NCBI GenBank assembly: GCA_032622095.1 | Contig: CP136069.1 | Coordinates: 158,031,043 to 158,095,042 of the forward strand | Source of the DNA: Siphonodentalium dalli | Taxonomy: Eukaryota > Mollusca > Scaphopoda > Gadilida > Siphonodentaliidae | Direction: 5' to 3' | DNA: 64,000 nt | Shown here: one piece after another, positions 1 through 10,838 of the stretch | How positions within the stretch are numbered: the stretch's first letter is position 1 | Layout of the letters: every line of letters starts with the position of its first letter | Program-made: the position numbers and the translations under genes | The notes under the pieces: generated by a model | The model's database searches: none | What the model was told of the DNA's origin: nothing | What the model saw: only the letters and a program-made list of their open reading frames with translations

Positions 1-545
1 ATGATGACAACACAAAATTCTCAACAGTTGACATCCACATTACAGCCCTTAATGGGTTATGATTCCAGACCTCTTTCTGAGTATTCACCATGTTGGTGCA
101 CATACCAATAACATTCGTATTAAGGTTTTTGGGTGATAATCCGTTTGAATACCACAATTGGTTTTCAATATTGCTTCGGGCCAGCAGTACTATATGAACA
201 TGTGTTACTACTAAGTACTTTCTTAAGAACATATTATTGATATCTGACAATTTGTAAACGCTTTATAGTATTGACCGCTGGTGGTACAAGGGTGGCCGCA
301 TCACGCGAGACACAGACCAGAGGATGCGGCTTAGCTGGTTTTCCGCTTTCGCCCTGCATCGATTTTGTGTGGTTGAGTTGACCTGGCTCAATTAACCCTT
401 TACCCAACAAAGCTGCCAAAACCGGCCAAATAAAGCTTCAACAGCCTAAAATATCTTCGGTCTGTCTCAATAGAACCATACAAATATGGGTATCATTGGA
501 ACCGGCTCCTTGACCACATTGTGATAGTTACAGTTATGCCCTGTG

Positions 546-612
546 CCAATGCATTCTCTTATATATGCGAGTCGACCATAGGTCTCCTCGCATATATAAG
601 AGAATGCATTGG
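546..612. repeat. 67-bp hairpin core, copy 1
   Basis: Nearly perfect palindrome running from CCAATGCATTCTC to GAGAATGCATTGG, centred on a GTCGACC/GGTCKCC core. It is the left of two hairpins inside the piggyBac-like MITE at 392-769. Confidence 0.9.
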
Positions 613-671
613 CCTAAAAAAAAAAGAATTCTTACATTCTTTAACAATTTTATAATTTTTAATGTGTTAAG

Positions 672-738
672 CCAATGCATTCTCTTATATATGCGAGGCG
701 ACCTATGGTCGACTCGCATATATAAGAGAATGCATTGG
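672..738. repeat. 67-bp hairpin core, copy 2
   Basis: Same hairpin as 546-612 but in the opposite orientation, so the two hairpins form a larger inverted repeat within the MITE. The spacer 613-671 is A/T-rich. Confidence 0.9.
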
Positions 739-892
739 CACAGGGCCGTTCTGTTGGGTAAAGGGTTAATCAGAGTGTAACCCCTCTCCGCAATGTTTCA
801 GATTTAAATTTCGGTTATCTGTAATGTGTTGTATTGTTTTATTTTCGATTCATTCATGTATGCTGTCTGCCGTCTTATATGTATGTTTATGA

Positions 893-1016
893 ATAGGATA
901 GGATAATTTATTTACAATACACACATGAATAATACAATGGCAGTAACACATAATAAGACAATGTTGTATATTGTTGGTGGGTTAGCCTTATCGGGCTGTC
1001 TTCCTGCTACCCCCTA
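893..1016 (-). repeat. Retroposon 3' end with (TATCC)n tail, copy 1
   Basis: On the minus strand this reads a polypyrimidine/G-run start near 1016, then A/T-rich sequence, and ends in repeated TATCC units at 893-905. A homologous copy lies at 4047-4180. Pentamer-tailed 3' ends are common on L2/CR1-type LINEs and on the SINEs they mobilise. The family is not identified. Confidence 0.5.
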
Positions 1017-2500
1017 AAACAAGTATAAATAATAGAATAGATGGCTTGTATTTCATATCCACGCACAAGTACAGACTATAATCATATATAAAACTATCTA
1101 AAACATAGTACTTAGGGCATATCACAAACAAGTATTTCGTCTTGATGACTGTTCGATTCTAGTTATGTTCACACCTCACTTGCTGTCTGTGTGGAGGTAC
1201 CAGAGACTGCTACATGTATATGCCGTTGCTAAACTGGTCACTGATTCAGCTATGTACCAGCCTTTTGCGCGTCAGTTAACACGAAGGGTAGTCCAAGCGG
1301 CTGCTAGGCTATTTGTAGATTGTTTGCCTTTAATATGGCAACTCAAATATAAAAAACAACAACACATTGAACGTTAGATTGATGAATCGATAAGTACCAA
1401 TGATTCTGAAGTATATCCCCAGTACATGGTTCTCACCATGGGTTCGCGCTGCCACTTGCCAAATTTGCCAATGGCAAAAATAATTCACATTTGGCAAAAA
1501 ATATTTTCATTTGGCAAAAGTTTTGGCAAGTCACTTTTTAATTCCTCAAGACAGTTGACAAATATTGGTGAATCAATACCATTCATTTCAGGAAACTCTT
1601 ACAATATAATTATATTGGAGGTTTATATGGTTTAGGAAAAGGTAACACCTCTATTAAGATGCACTTAATATCGATGGGTGGAGGATTACCCATATTTAGT
1701 GTGGTGGTGTTTACATGGCTAATCCTTTTGTGGTGTGCCCTTCTAATGAAGCAATCCTGCTACCATTTTATTGTTCGGTGATTGGTTTATTGTTGTATGA
1801 TAAACAACAAAAGAGATGCGAGTATAATTATTAACTAACTGCTTTCCTGTCAATATCAAAAGTCGGTCAAACCGCGAGTGTCGAATCATTTGATAAGATT
1901 TAATTTTTGCAGAAAATGGTACTATCAGGAATAGCATTAGGAAAGTTCCAAAAGAATTTGGCCAAAACTATTTTCATTTAGCAAATTATTTGGCAAAATT
2001 AAATTTCTCACCCTTGATCCCAGTGTCAAGAAACTTTCTGGACATGATTGTGTGTTAGTGTACTACAAAGCGTAGCTAACCCAAGACAATTCAATCTGAC
2101 ATTCGTCTTCAGTGTTAACGTCTCTTGCAAAGACGCATGTGTTAGTTACTCATCAACATACATTGCATATCAGCAGGTCTTTGTTGAGAGCCCGCGATAT
2201 AGCTGGTCGTCCGAGTGTGATATATAGGCTGCGCGGGATCCACAGAGAGTCACACATGTTAATAGAATGTCAAAATATACGGAAAAAGGACTGTTACAAA
2301 GTTACGGTTTGACTTTAAACCAACACAACAGCCACCAGAGTTGAAGATTTGACACACAAAACTACACCTGCATACATTTGTGGTGTTTTAAGTTCCAAAA
2401 GTATAGCCAAGAGGACTACGAAAGATATTCATATCCGGAGATTCAAAAAACTGCTGGACCTCGATCATCAGCTGGTCATCGCACAACTTCCGCCGTTGTG

Positions 2501-2974
2501 TTAACACTTTCAGTGCCAAGTCCGATTTTTGTATCAAACCCATATACCCTGTGCCAATGCATTCTCTTATATATGCGAGTCGACCATAGGTCGCCTCGCA
2601 TATATAAGAGAATGCATTGGCCTAACAATCTTTCATCATTTGTTATTAATTTTTACAATTGTTTACAATTTTAATAATTTTTTCATATATTCTTTAACAG
2701 ACTTATTTTGTAGGTTTAGTGCCAGGGAATCTTACGTTTTTCATGGGCATCAAAATTATTACTATGAATACTTGGTGATAGTTTTGAGTTATAACATGCC
2801 CCTAAGGTTTTATCCAGTTTGTTTTTAAATTCGCTATAGCATCTTATGCATACTCAAAAAAAATTCAACCCAAAAAAAAAGAATAAAATTTTATTTTTTT
2901 ATTTTTTTTAGGGCCGATTTTACAGACCGTAACTTAGGGCCGATAAGATCGGCCCCTGGCACTGAAACGGTTAA
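2501..2974. mobile_element. TTAA-flanked MITE containing the hairpin core
   Basis: TTAA at 2501-2504 and 2971-2974 flank inverted termini: TTAACACTTTCAGTGCCA on the left and, read on the minus strand, TTAACCGTTTCAGTGCCA on the right. The subterminal sequence differs from the 392-769 family, yet the interior carries the same 67-bp hairpin (2554-2620). It has no coding capacity. A piggyBac-like origin is inferred from the TTAA duplication. Confidence 0.65.
2554..2620. repeat. 67-bp hairpin core, copy 3
   Basis: Same palindrome as 546-612, preceded by the same CCCTGTG hexamer-like lead seen in the other copies. It sits inside a TTAA-flanked element with different termini. Confidence 0.88.
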
Positions 2975-3051
2975 GAAAATGTGTTGCCACAATTAGGCAG
3001 ATACATTTATTGAGTGTTTCATTCACAAGTGGTGGGAAGTGATATATATGC

Positions 3052-3400
3052 AAATCCGACTAGAGGTGGGACTCTAGCAGTGGGAATAAGGATGCTATAG
3101 AGCAGTTTAGCTATATTGAGGGTAGCCATATTAACATATTTGCTGTTTTGAGAATACAAATACAGATTATAAGCCCGGACAAATTTTGCATGTTGCAAAA
3201 AAATATCTAAGTCGAAAAAGATGGTGATATACTTCATAATCGAAGGTGCACATGTTCCCATGGTACTAAATATCTGTCAAGTTTACAAAAACAATTTACA
3301 GAAATATGTAGGAATAAAATCTCTGACAAAATTTCGTCCATGGACATTTGGCGCCATAACATCGTTACGGGGGAATCGGTTCGGGGGAATATTTGTAGCG
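3052..3400 (-). mobile_element. Helitron-like (HINE-type) repeat, diverged copy
   Basis: It begins CTAGAGGTGGGACT, like the element at 27819-28267. It shares scattered blocks with that copy (TTGCAAAAAAATATCTAAGTCG, region 3185-3220; AGGTGCACA...TTCCCATGGT, region 3244-3262). The end with the GGACGGACG units and C-run/G-run hairpin is absent or diverged, so it is a decayed or truncated copy. Confidence 0.5.
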
Positions 3401-3429
3401 GCAAGGAAAATGATAAAACCCGATTGAGT

Positions 3430-4040
3430 AGCGCGGTTTTTTTAAACATCAACCAGCTGCATCAACGCTCAGTAACACAGAGCAACAACACTGATTATAG
3501 ATCGAAACAAATTTCTTGCCAAATCCGGACGTACTATATACTCAAGCAGTCGGTAATGTCCGACAATCCCCGGTGATTTCCGGGACCAATGTGTTTATAA
3601 ACCTATGAACGACATTGGAAGTGACGTCACGTTACGTTCATAGGTTTACGAACGCATTGAATAAGGGGGCGTGTCTACCGTAACGCTATGGGGAAATCGG
3701 AAGAGATATCAGGTGTATGTAAATATACCATATTATAAGTACCTTCATAATGACAAATCAGTAGTCAAAACTTATTTCAAATTTTTTAATTTGAAGAAGT
3801 GAGATATTTCATGATTATCTTATGTATATTCGCACATTAGTCATGGAGCCGAAATGATGAAGTGCAAATTTCGCTAAACATCGCGCGTAGAGCGTAACAA
3901 TCCCCCTAATTACATCAGCAATAAGGAATCAGTTACGTCGTGAAATCTGAAAATATTTTTTCCTATTTTTTTAATAAGTTTTAAAAAAGAGTGAAATTAA
4001 CCAGGAAATGCATAGTAACGAAAAGGGCGTTCCATACATT
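3430..4040. other. Stretch without recognisable gene
   Basis: No credible coding region. Between about 3595 and 3660 is a short imperfect inverted repeat around GTTTATAAACCTATGAACG and its mirror. Nothing else stands out. Confidence 0.4.
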
Positions 4041-4046
4041 TAACTT

Positions 4047-4180
4047 TGAGGATAGGATAGGATAGGATATTTTATTTAAATATACACATATTAATGCATG
4101 ATACATTTGACAAATATTACATTGTATATTCGAGGGGGTGGCATAGTCAGGCTAGACTGTCTTACTGCCGCCCCCTTAAA
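4047..4180 (-). repeat. Retroposon 3' end with (TATCC)n tail, copy 2
   Basis: Same arrangement as 893-1016: minus-strand tail of TATCC repeats at 4052-4072 and a G/C-rich block with a mirrored CCCCC/GGGGG near 4133-4178. It supports a dispersed retroposon family. Confidence 0.5.
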
Positions 4181-4314
4181 GATGAAAAGATGTTACGATA
4201 GGCGGTCAAGATTCATTGTACAATGCACGGCTAAATAATTATGTATCTCACAATGGTTGCATTTAACTGGATTATATGCATGGAGGGTATACGTCTAGAT
4301 AAATCGATTATTGG

Positions 4315-4977
4315 TTACTCGATGGTTTGTCTCTTTCTTGTCAGCGGGATGTTCCTTGAAAGTCGAGTAGGAATGTGCTGAATGAGGTTGTGGATTGCGA
4401 TATATGAGCGTAGTATGACCCACCCTGATCGAAGACCGTGTTTTCCCACCGCGGCGATAATGCACGCAGCTATAATATGGATCCCTCTTGTTCCTATGCG
4501 AATCTTGACGAATGGCTCTATATTAACGTACAATCGACTCGCTTCGTATCGAATCGAGTCGCAAATGGACATAACTTGTATCGCTAAATGGACGAAAAGT
4601 GTCACGACATACTTAAAACGCTTGTATCCCACCATTTCGATATTCATAGTAAATGGGTCCCAATGTTTGTTCGACAAAGTCGTTCATAGCATTAACTCGA
4701 CACTCATGGTGAAGTGCTTGATCGAGGCTAGAAGCCTACTGCTTCATAAATATTGAAATACATGAGATTTCCCTTCAAAATTTATCGAGCTTCGCGATTG
4801 ATGGATGGCCAATATAGCATTTTGTCATATGAAACCCTTTACGCCATTTTCTCGAGAGAGCACTCTGATTCGAATTTGTTATACAGAGAATACTATAGGT
4901 CCATCGGGACCCACATCAGCTTATGTCCCATCTCCGTTCCCGCGGATCGCGGATATAAAATATATATAAAATGATGT
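4315..4977. other. Unrecognised region, open on both strands
   Basis: Open frames cover 4382-4756 (+, 124 codons), 4753-4974 (+, 73 codons) and 4315-4677 (-, 120 codons). None has a domain, motif, signal peptide or convincing splice context that I recognise. Part of a minus-strand frame upstream of 4677 also looks protein-like but contains stops. It may be a decayed mobile-element gene or chance; I assign no function. Confidence 0.2.
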
Positions 4978-5602
4978 TCGAGGTTTTAGTGACTAATATT
5001 TATTAAACAATAGTGCCTTCAAATGGCGCGCTGTCGCAATGCTTGATTTGTTCATTAACACAATTAAAAGCATAGTTCGTTTTTTTTCGAATGACATAAA
5101 AGTCAAGTGATGATCACCACTGGGACCATCATCAAATCAATTAAAACCCTTTCATGACCGGAGCTGCGCTGGTGCAGCATTAAATACTCCGTGCCAGTGC
5201 ATTATCTTATGTTTTTTCTGGTTCAAATAATTTTGTTTTTTAAATTTACAAAAAAGATGGGTTTTCTTGTCGTTTTTTTTATAATATGAACAGCCACGAC
5301 TAAAATATAAAATAGGAACAGCCACGACTAAAATATATGAAAACATATATGTTTATGAAAGACATGCAGACACTAACTCGGTTATCCAAAAACTGCGAAC
5401 TGACAACAGTTACTTTAGATAAGCTAACGGTACATTTTGTTATCAGCATCGTTTTGTCCCACCAGCATCATTTTAATTCAGCAGGGCACCCAGCGTCATA
5501 GCAAATTAGCAAGATTGCTTAATAATGGGTATAGAAGCACCAAGTTGCCCCAACATCACGGTTATATCAACATTGCCCACATCAGCAGGTCACATCGACA
5601 TC

Positions 5603-5836
5603 ATATGTGAGCCGCCATATCAAATCCAGTCAGAAGTCGGGATTTTTTTACCCTGCGCCAATGCATTCTTTTATATATGCGAGTCGACCATAGGTCGCCT
5701 CGCATATATAAGAGAATGCATTGGCCTAACAATTTTTTACAATTTTAATAATTTGTTCTTGTATTCTTTAACAATTTTATAATTCCACCCACAAAATCCC
5801 GACTTCCGACTGGATTTGATATGGCGGGTCACATAT
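5603..5836. mobile_element. MITE family B, short copy
   Basis: Inverted termini read ATATGTGA then (G/C)CCGCCATATCAAATCC on the left and the mirror GGATTTGATATGGCGGGTCACATAT on the right (positions 5812-5836). The interior holds one 67-bp hairpin (5658-5724) followed by an A/T-rich tail. Longer relatives are at 10450 and 58480. There is no coding capacity. Confidence 0.75.
5658..5724. repeat. 67-bp hairpin core, copy 4
   Basis: The hairpin core within MITE family B, with one change in the left arm (TTCTTTTA instead of TTCTCTTA). Confidence 0.88.
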
Positions 5837-6219
5837 CGTTATCTGTCACCGGGAGTGTCAGACCTGTTTATGGAAATAATGTTTTGTTGAAAGCACCTAC
5901 ACACTAATGGTTACCCGATGCATTTAATCGCGTAATATTGAAGAAAGATGAGAAGAAGTCATTTGCCTACCTGAAAAAAAAGTTTGTCCAGTCTAGTAAC
6001 AATTACCACGTACATAATAAATCACACTCGTCTTCGTGAGTTGATAATTGCCAATATAACCCTTAATATGAAATTTAGATTTAGCATAGGATTTAAGTAT
6101 TGTGCAAGCAAGAGGCTCAATGTGTCTATATGCATGGGTCGCCTTGTGACGAATTCTTTATTCAAACAAATGACAAATTGTGGTACCTAGAGGACAGTTT
6201 TTTTGGTAAACTTGACAAC

Positions 6220-7678
6220 GTGACATTATATGCGTCAGTTGAGACCGATAAAGAGGATATTCTGCCCGATCTTATACATATACCTAACTTTACATCTCAT
6301 ATATATTTTGAAGACCTCTGTCTGTCTGTCTGTCTGTTTGTCATTAATACAAATCTACGATTATCGACCGATCGGGACGAAACTTGGTACGTGTGTGTAG
6401 TTTGACCAGGCGGTCGTCGTTGTCGTATTGGCGAGCCCATGCGACGCCCGTGCAGCGAATGCGCAGACGAGATCTCGGAAACGGGTGGAGCTATCGACTT
6501 GAAATTTGCTATGTGAATGTATCTTGCCCCGGATACGAATTTTATCGGGTCGCCGAGCCCGTGCGACGCCAGCTTCGCGCATGCGCAGACGAGATCACGG
6601 AAACGGGTGGAGCTATCGACTTGACATTTGCTATGTGAATGTATCTTGCCCCGGATACGAATTTTATCGGGTCGCCGAGCCCGTGCGACGCCAGCTTCGC
6701 GCATGCGCAGACCAGATCTCGGAAACGGGTAGAGCTATCGATTTGAAATTTGGTTTTTGACCGGGCGGTGTCGTTGTCGTATTGGCGAGCCCGTGCGGCG
6801 CCCGCTTCGCGCATGCGCAGACGAGATCCCGGAAACGGGTGGAGCTATCGACTGGAAATTTGCTATGTGAATGTATCTTGCCCCGGATACGAATTTTATC
6901 GGGTCGCCGAGCCCGTGCGATGCCAGCTTCGCGCATGCGCAGACCTGATCTCGGAAACGGGTAGAGCTATTGATTTGAAATTTGGTTTTTGAATAGCCCG
7001 GACAACGTCGGGCTGGGTAGAGCTATCGACTTGAAATTTGGTTTTTGAATAGCCCGGCCAACGTCGGGTGACATTATATGCGTCAGTTGAGACAGATAAA
7101 GAGGATATTCTGCCCGATCTTATACATATACCTAACTTTACATCTCATATATATTTTGAAGACCTCTGTTTGTCTGTCTGTCTGTCTGTATGTATGTTTG
7201 TTTGTCATTTATACAAATCTACGATTCTCGACCGATCGGGACAAAACTTGGTACGTGTGTGTAGTTTGACCGGGCGGTGGACGTTGTCGTATTGGCGAGC
7301 CCGTGCGGCGCCCGCTTCGCGCATGCGCAGACGAGATCTCGGAAACGGGTGGAGCTATCGACTTGAAATTTGCTATGTGAATGTATCTTGCCCCGGATAC
7401 GAAGTTTATCGGGTCGCCGAGCCCGTGCGACGCCAGCTTCGCGCATGCGCAGACGAGATCTCGGAAAGGGTGGAGCTATCGACTTGAAATTTGGTATGTG
7501 AATGTATCTTGCCCCGGATACGAATTTTATCGGGTCGCCGAGCCCGTGCGACGCCAGCTTCGCGCATGCGCAGACCAGATCTCGGAAACGGGTAGAGCTA
7601 TCGCCTTGAAATTTGGTAGAGCTATCGACTTGAAATTTGGTTTTTGAATAGCCCGGACAACGTCGGGCTCATCGGCTA
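6220..7678 (+). mobile_element. Helitron-like non-autonomous element(s) with 122-bp internal repeats
   Basis: The 3' end is a short hairpin (AGCCCG...CGGGCT, about 7650-7668) followed by CATCGGCTAG and then T, the expected Helitron end (hairpin, CTRR, insertion before T). The 5' part carries an ATATATATTTTGAAGACC block and GTCTG repeats. That 5' block occurs twice (about 6220-6345 and 7068-7200), so two copies seem fused. Between them are tandem units of about 122 bp (starts near 6523, 6645, 6877, 7387, 7508). Hairpin remnants also lie near 6996 and 7051. Open frames here follow the repeats and are not genes. Confidence 0.6.
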
Positions 7679-8096
7679 GTTTAATATATATTTTGGGACT
7701 TCTGTCTGTCTGTTTGTCTGTTAGCTATGGCCGGAAATACTGCCGGACGGATTTCTACGAAATTTGATACATAGGGGTACTTTTGTCCGGGGAGTATTTT
7801 GGACGGGTCAAATCGTGACCCCGACCTGACCTTCAAAATGGTCAATTCAAGGTCAAATCGGGTAAAACGGACGGATTTCGACGAAATTTTATACCTAGGG
7901 GTACTTTTGTCCGGGGAGTGTTTTGGACGAGTCAAATCGTGACCCCGACCTGACCTTGACCTTCAAAATTATCAATTCAAGGTCAAATCGGGTAAAACGG
8001 ACGGATTTCGACGAAATTTGATACCTAGGGGTACTTTTGTCCGGATGAAAGCAGAGGGGAAACAGCCAGGACGAAGTCGGGCCCACCAGCTAGCCT
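7679..8096 (+). mobile_element. Second Helitron-like element
   Basis: It starts with an ATATATATTTTGGGACTTC-like block and GTCTGTCTG. It then has three degenerate units around CGGACGGATTTC(T/G)ACGAAATTT (about 7746, 7870, 8000). It ends GTCGGGCCCACCAGCTAG at 8096. The CTAG end and GTCTG lead match the element just upstream, but the terminal hairpin is weaker and the next base is C, so the call is less certain. Confidence 0.45.
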
Positions 8097-8219
8097 TATA
8101 TCTGTCTGTTTATCTGTCCGATATATTCATTAGCGGGCCATGTTTTTGGCTCCAAAGGGGACCAGTATGGGGTAACGTTTTACGAAGAAGATAGTGGTGC
8201 AGGTTAAAAAATGATGCTG

Positions 8220-8620
8220 CCGGAGTAAGGGATGGGAAATGGATGACATCAAATTCGTTGGAAATAGTTTTGTCGCCGATTTCCACCACCATTAGTTATC
8301 TCCATGTTACGATGAATCATAATTATATAATGAGGTTTAAATATACCTAATTGTCCCGACCGAGTCAGGGAAGGGAGAGGGGTGCTTTCGTTAATACAAA
8401 TTTCTTTGTCACCGATTTCTACCAATCCTATATATAGCCATATCCATGATACAGGGAATCTAAATTTTTGGTATAAAGATGCATAATTGGTGCCGTCCAT
8501 GTCAGGAATGGGGGTCTGAGGAGGGGCACATACATTGGTAAAACATTTTTATCGAGGATTTCCTACAAACGTATATATAGTAATTTCCGTGATATAAGAG
8601 ACCCAATAGTTTATATATGT
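8220..8620. repeat. Degenerate tandem repeat, about 130 bp
   Basis: Three diverged units share a (A/G)TCAGG(G/A)A-GGG block, a TTTGTC(G/A)CCGATTTC block and a TATATAG...TCC-TGATA block (near 8265-8310, 8400-8450, 8550-8595). No coding potential. Confidence 0.5.
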
Positions 8621-10449
8621 AGTTCACATTTTCCGATGCACCAGCACCAACACCATACGACAAATTAACGATGTACGAGAACACGACATGGGAATGGTAA
8701 TTTGGCGGCACGACGAAATATTTCATGATTCTCTTCACAATCTTACAAGTGTTCAGCCTAGATAATTGAATAATTTAAGTGCACAGTTTTACCCTGCATC
8801 AACAGTCGTGGCATAACATAAAGAGATCAATGGTATGTTGTGCCATTCTTTGTGTGATTCCACTATAGCATTATCAGAATGCAGCAATCGGCCAGTTCCT
8901 GGAACTAACCGTATATCACATTTCTGAAGAGATGGTGCTGAATTTTTCATTGTGGCACTTTCAGCATATATAATATGATCATACGCTAGCGTAATTAACG
9001 AACCAAAGCAAAACCACTCATATGAGGGTAGCTGTGGCTTTTTTTGTTTTGTTTTTATCAAAATCAGTTTATAGATTCTCTGGTATTCCCTCCAAATAAG
9101 ATTCACATAAGGCTATATATCCTGGGTTCGTCGAATGAATGAATCGTAATTTCGAGTATAAATGAGGCAAATAAATCGTACTTCCGGGTATTCTTGATCG
9201 ATAGCTAGACTATTCATGGTTATAAACTACTAGTACCAACATCAAAGCGAAAATAGTTATACCTTGTCGAGAGGGGAACGGGAATATCTTTAATGAATTT
9301 AACCAATTTATTTCTTCTTTTTTTTACGCTGGGTGAGCGCTGCGGTGGAGACACTATACGAGAAGCGTGTCCATTGTATAGCTGTTCATTTCATTCAAAT
9401 GTGTCACCGTGTCGATTTCAACGAAAATCGACGAACAACGTCATCGTGTAACTTACCACATTGAACGAGTTCGCCTGAATGTATCTTCTGCTTTGTTTTT
9501 AATTATGTGTTTCCTTTCGATTCCAGAAAATAGTATATTTATAGATTATCACCTGCATGTATGTAGGCCTACTATATAGTCGTATGATATCAATTAATTC
9601 CTTATTAAATATACGTTATTTCGTTTCGCACAGTACCGCACCGTACCATGTGCTGTACATTAAATGCCCATCTTCGCACATTAGAACGGTAAATTCGTGA
9701 TAACATTCTTATTATATTTCACATCAGGAATTTCGATCACCTTTCACTCGCCCCGATGAGTGTAGACTGCAGTTACTATGGTGTCTTATTTTCTCAACAA
9801 AAGGTAAACTAACGCTACGAATGAACTTACATTGTAATTCAATGTCCATAATTCTCATTTGCAATACCAGTAATCGAAAGACACCGTAACAAGATTTTCC
9901 GATTACGACATTAATGCTTTAAGCCCACCGATCGACTGCGCGACAAAAGCGCTCGCGAAATTCAAAACAGCTGCGTCGTATTAGATAATAATTGGTGACG
10001 TCACAAAATCAGATATAGTCTACATACGACCCAAAGAGTCCGGCTTTGGTTCGTTATAATAAATATAGTCCAATCCATAAATCAATATGTGGTTCTACCT
10101 AGAAAATATTATTAGCACATATCTGGTTTTAACTTCTGTGTGTGTTTGTCCTTCGAAAACAAAGGGAGGGCTGTATAAATCACCAGTGTCAGTTAGTGTA
10201 TCCGTCAGTCGGCGCGTCTGTCTGACAGTGCGTCCATCCCAGATGGTTCCAGATGATGTGACCATGGAAAGTATATGAAGCCGCCATATCAATAATTCGT
10301 GTATTTGTCAACCTATTGAACATCTCCTTCAAAATTACGTAGACATAATTTGGAAGCTCGAATGAGCCATGTCCGTTTAATTGTCCATTTATATGGTGCC
10401 GATTATTTAGTTTCCGTCGATAACTCAACATATCCATATATGTTGACAT
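8621..10449. other. Stretch without recognisable gene
   Basis: No supported gene or repeat structure beyond short similarity of 10270-10285 to the MITE family B terminus (CCGCCATATCAA). The frame at 8789-9106 (-) has no recognisable feature. Confidence 0.35.
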
Positions 10450-10838
10450 AAATGTGACCCGCCATATCAAATCCAGTCGTAAGTCGGGATATTTTTTACC
10501 CTGTGCCAATGCATTCTCTTATATATGCGAGTCGACCATAGGTCGCCTCGCATATATAAGAGAATGCATTGGCCTAACAATTTTTTACAATTTTAATAAT
10601 TTTTTCTTGTATTCTTTAACAATTTTATAATTTCACCCATACAGAGCCCCAGACAAACATGAGCAGACGACACTCTTATATATGCTTCTATATATGTGTG
10701 GGGCTCCCTGCAGGGTAATGGATGTTTTTTTTATTTTATGTCCTAAAAATTGTCAGAAACATTTATTTAAAAAAAATTATAAAACATTGTTAGGCCAATG
10801 TATTCTCTTATATATGCGAGGCGACCTACCGACTGAAC
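10450..10838 (+). mobile_element. MITE family B, 3'-truncated copy
   Basis: Left terminus AATGTGACCCGCCATATCAAATCC, positions 10450-10473, then TACCCTGTG and a 67-bp hairpin (10506-10572). The A/T-rich interior and an AGAGCCCCAG...GTGTGGGGCTC block (10640-10708) match the full copy at 58480-58874. It breaks off inside a second hairpin core (10794-10829), so the right terminus is missing. Confidence 0.75.
10506..10572. repeat. 67-bp hairpin core, copy 5
   Basis: Intact hairpin palindrome inside the truncated family B MITE. A further half-hairpin begins at 10794. Confidence 0.88.

Larger units (their letters stand above)
392..769. mobile_element. piggyBac-like MITE, copy 1 (TTAA target duplication)
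   Basis: The element core is 396-765 (370 bp), flanked on both sides by TTAA (392-395 and 766-769). The terminal inverted repeats start CCCTTTACCCAACA and end TGTTGGGTAAAGGG. The CCC...GGG termini next to TTAA are the hallmark of piggyBac-type transposition. There is no transposase, so it is non-autonomous. Inside are two 67-bp hairpin palindromes (546-612, 672-738) separated by an A/T-rich spacer. A second copy lies at 60653-61052. Confidence 0.85.
243..2330 (+). repeat. Dispersed repeat family R1, copy 1 (interrupted by a MITE)
   Basis: This stretch aligns by eye with 51240-52090. Shared blocks include a GGATGCGGCTTA block near 325, a CCTCTCC...GTTTCAGATTT block near 785-810, a CAGCTATGTACCAG block near 1246 and a GAGAAC/GAGAGC-CGCGATATA block near 2185. 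Weak open frames at 1165-1377 and 2112-2312 fall in the aligned parts but carry no motif I recognise. The family is unclassified. Between 391 and 770 it is split by a TTAA-flanked MITE that copy 2 lacks. Positions 1-242 show nothing recognisable. Confidence 0.55.

Noticed and set aside
6297-7647. Repeated Arg/Ala-rich frames (MREAGVARARRPD type and others)
   Set aside because: They follow the 122-bp Helitron-internal repeat in several frames and both strands.
10087-10278. Candidate signal-peptide exon for the receptor
   Set aside because: The frame starts with a hydrophobic stretch, but I see no convincing phase-1 donor, and the sequence overlaps GTCAGTC-type repeat.
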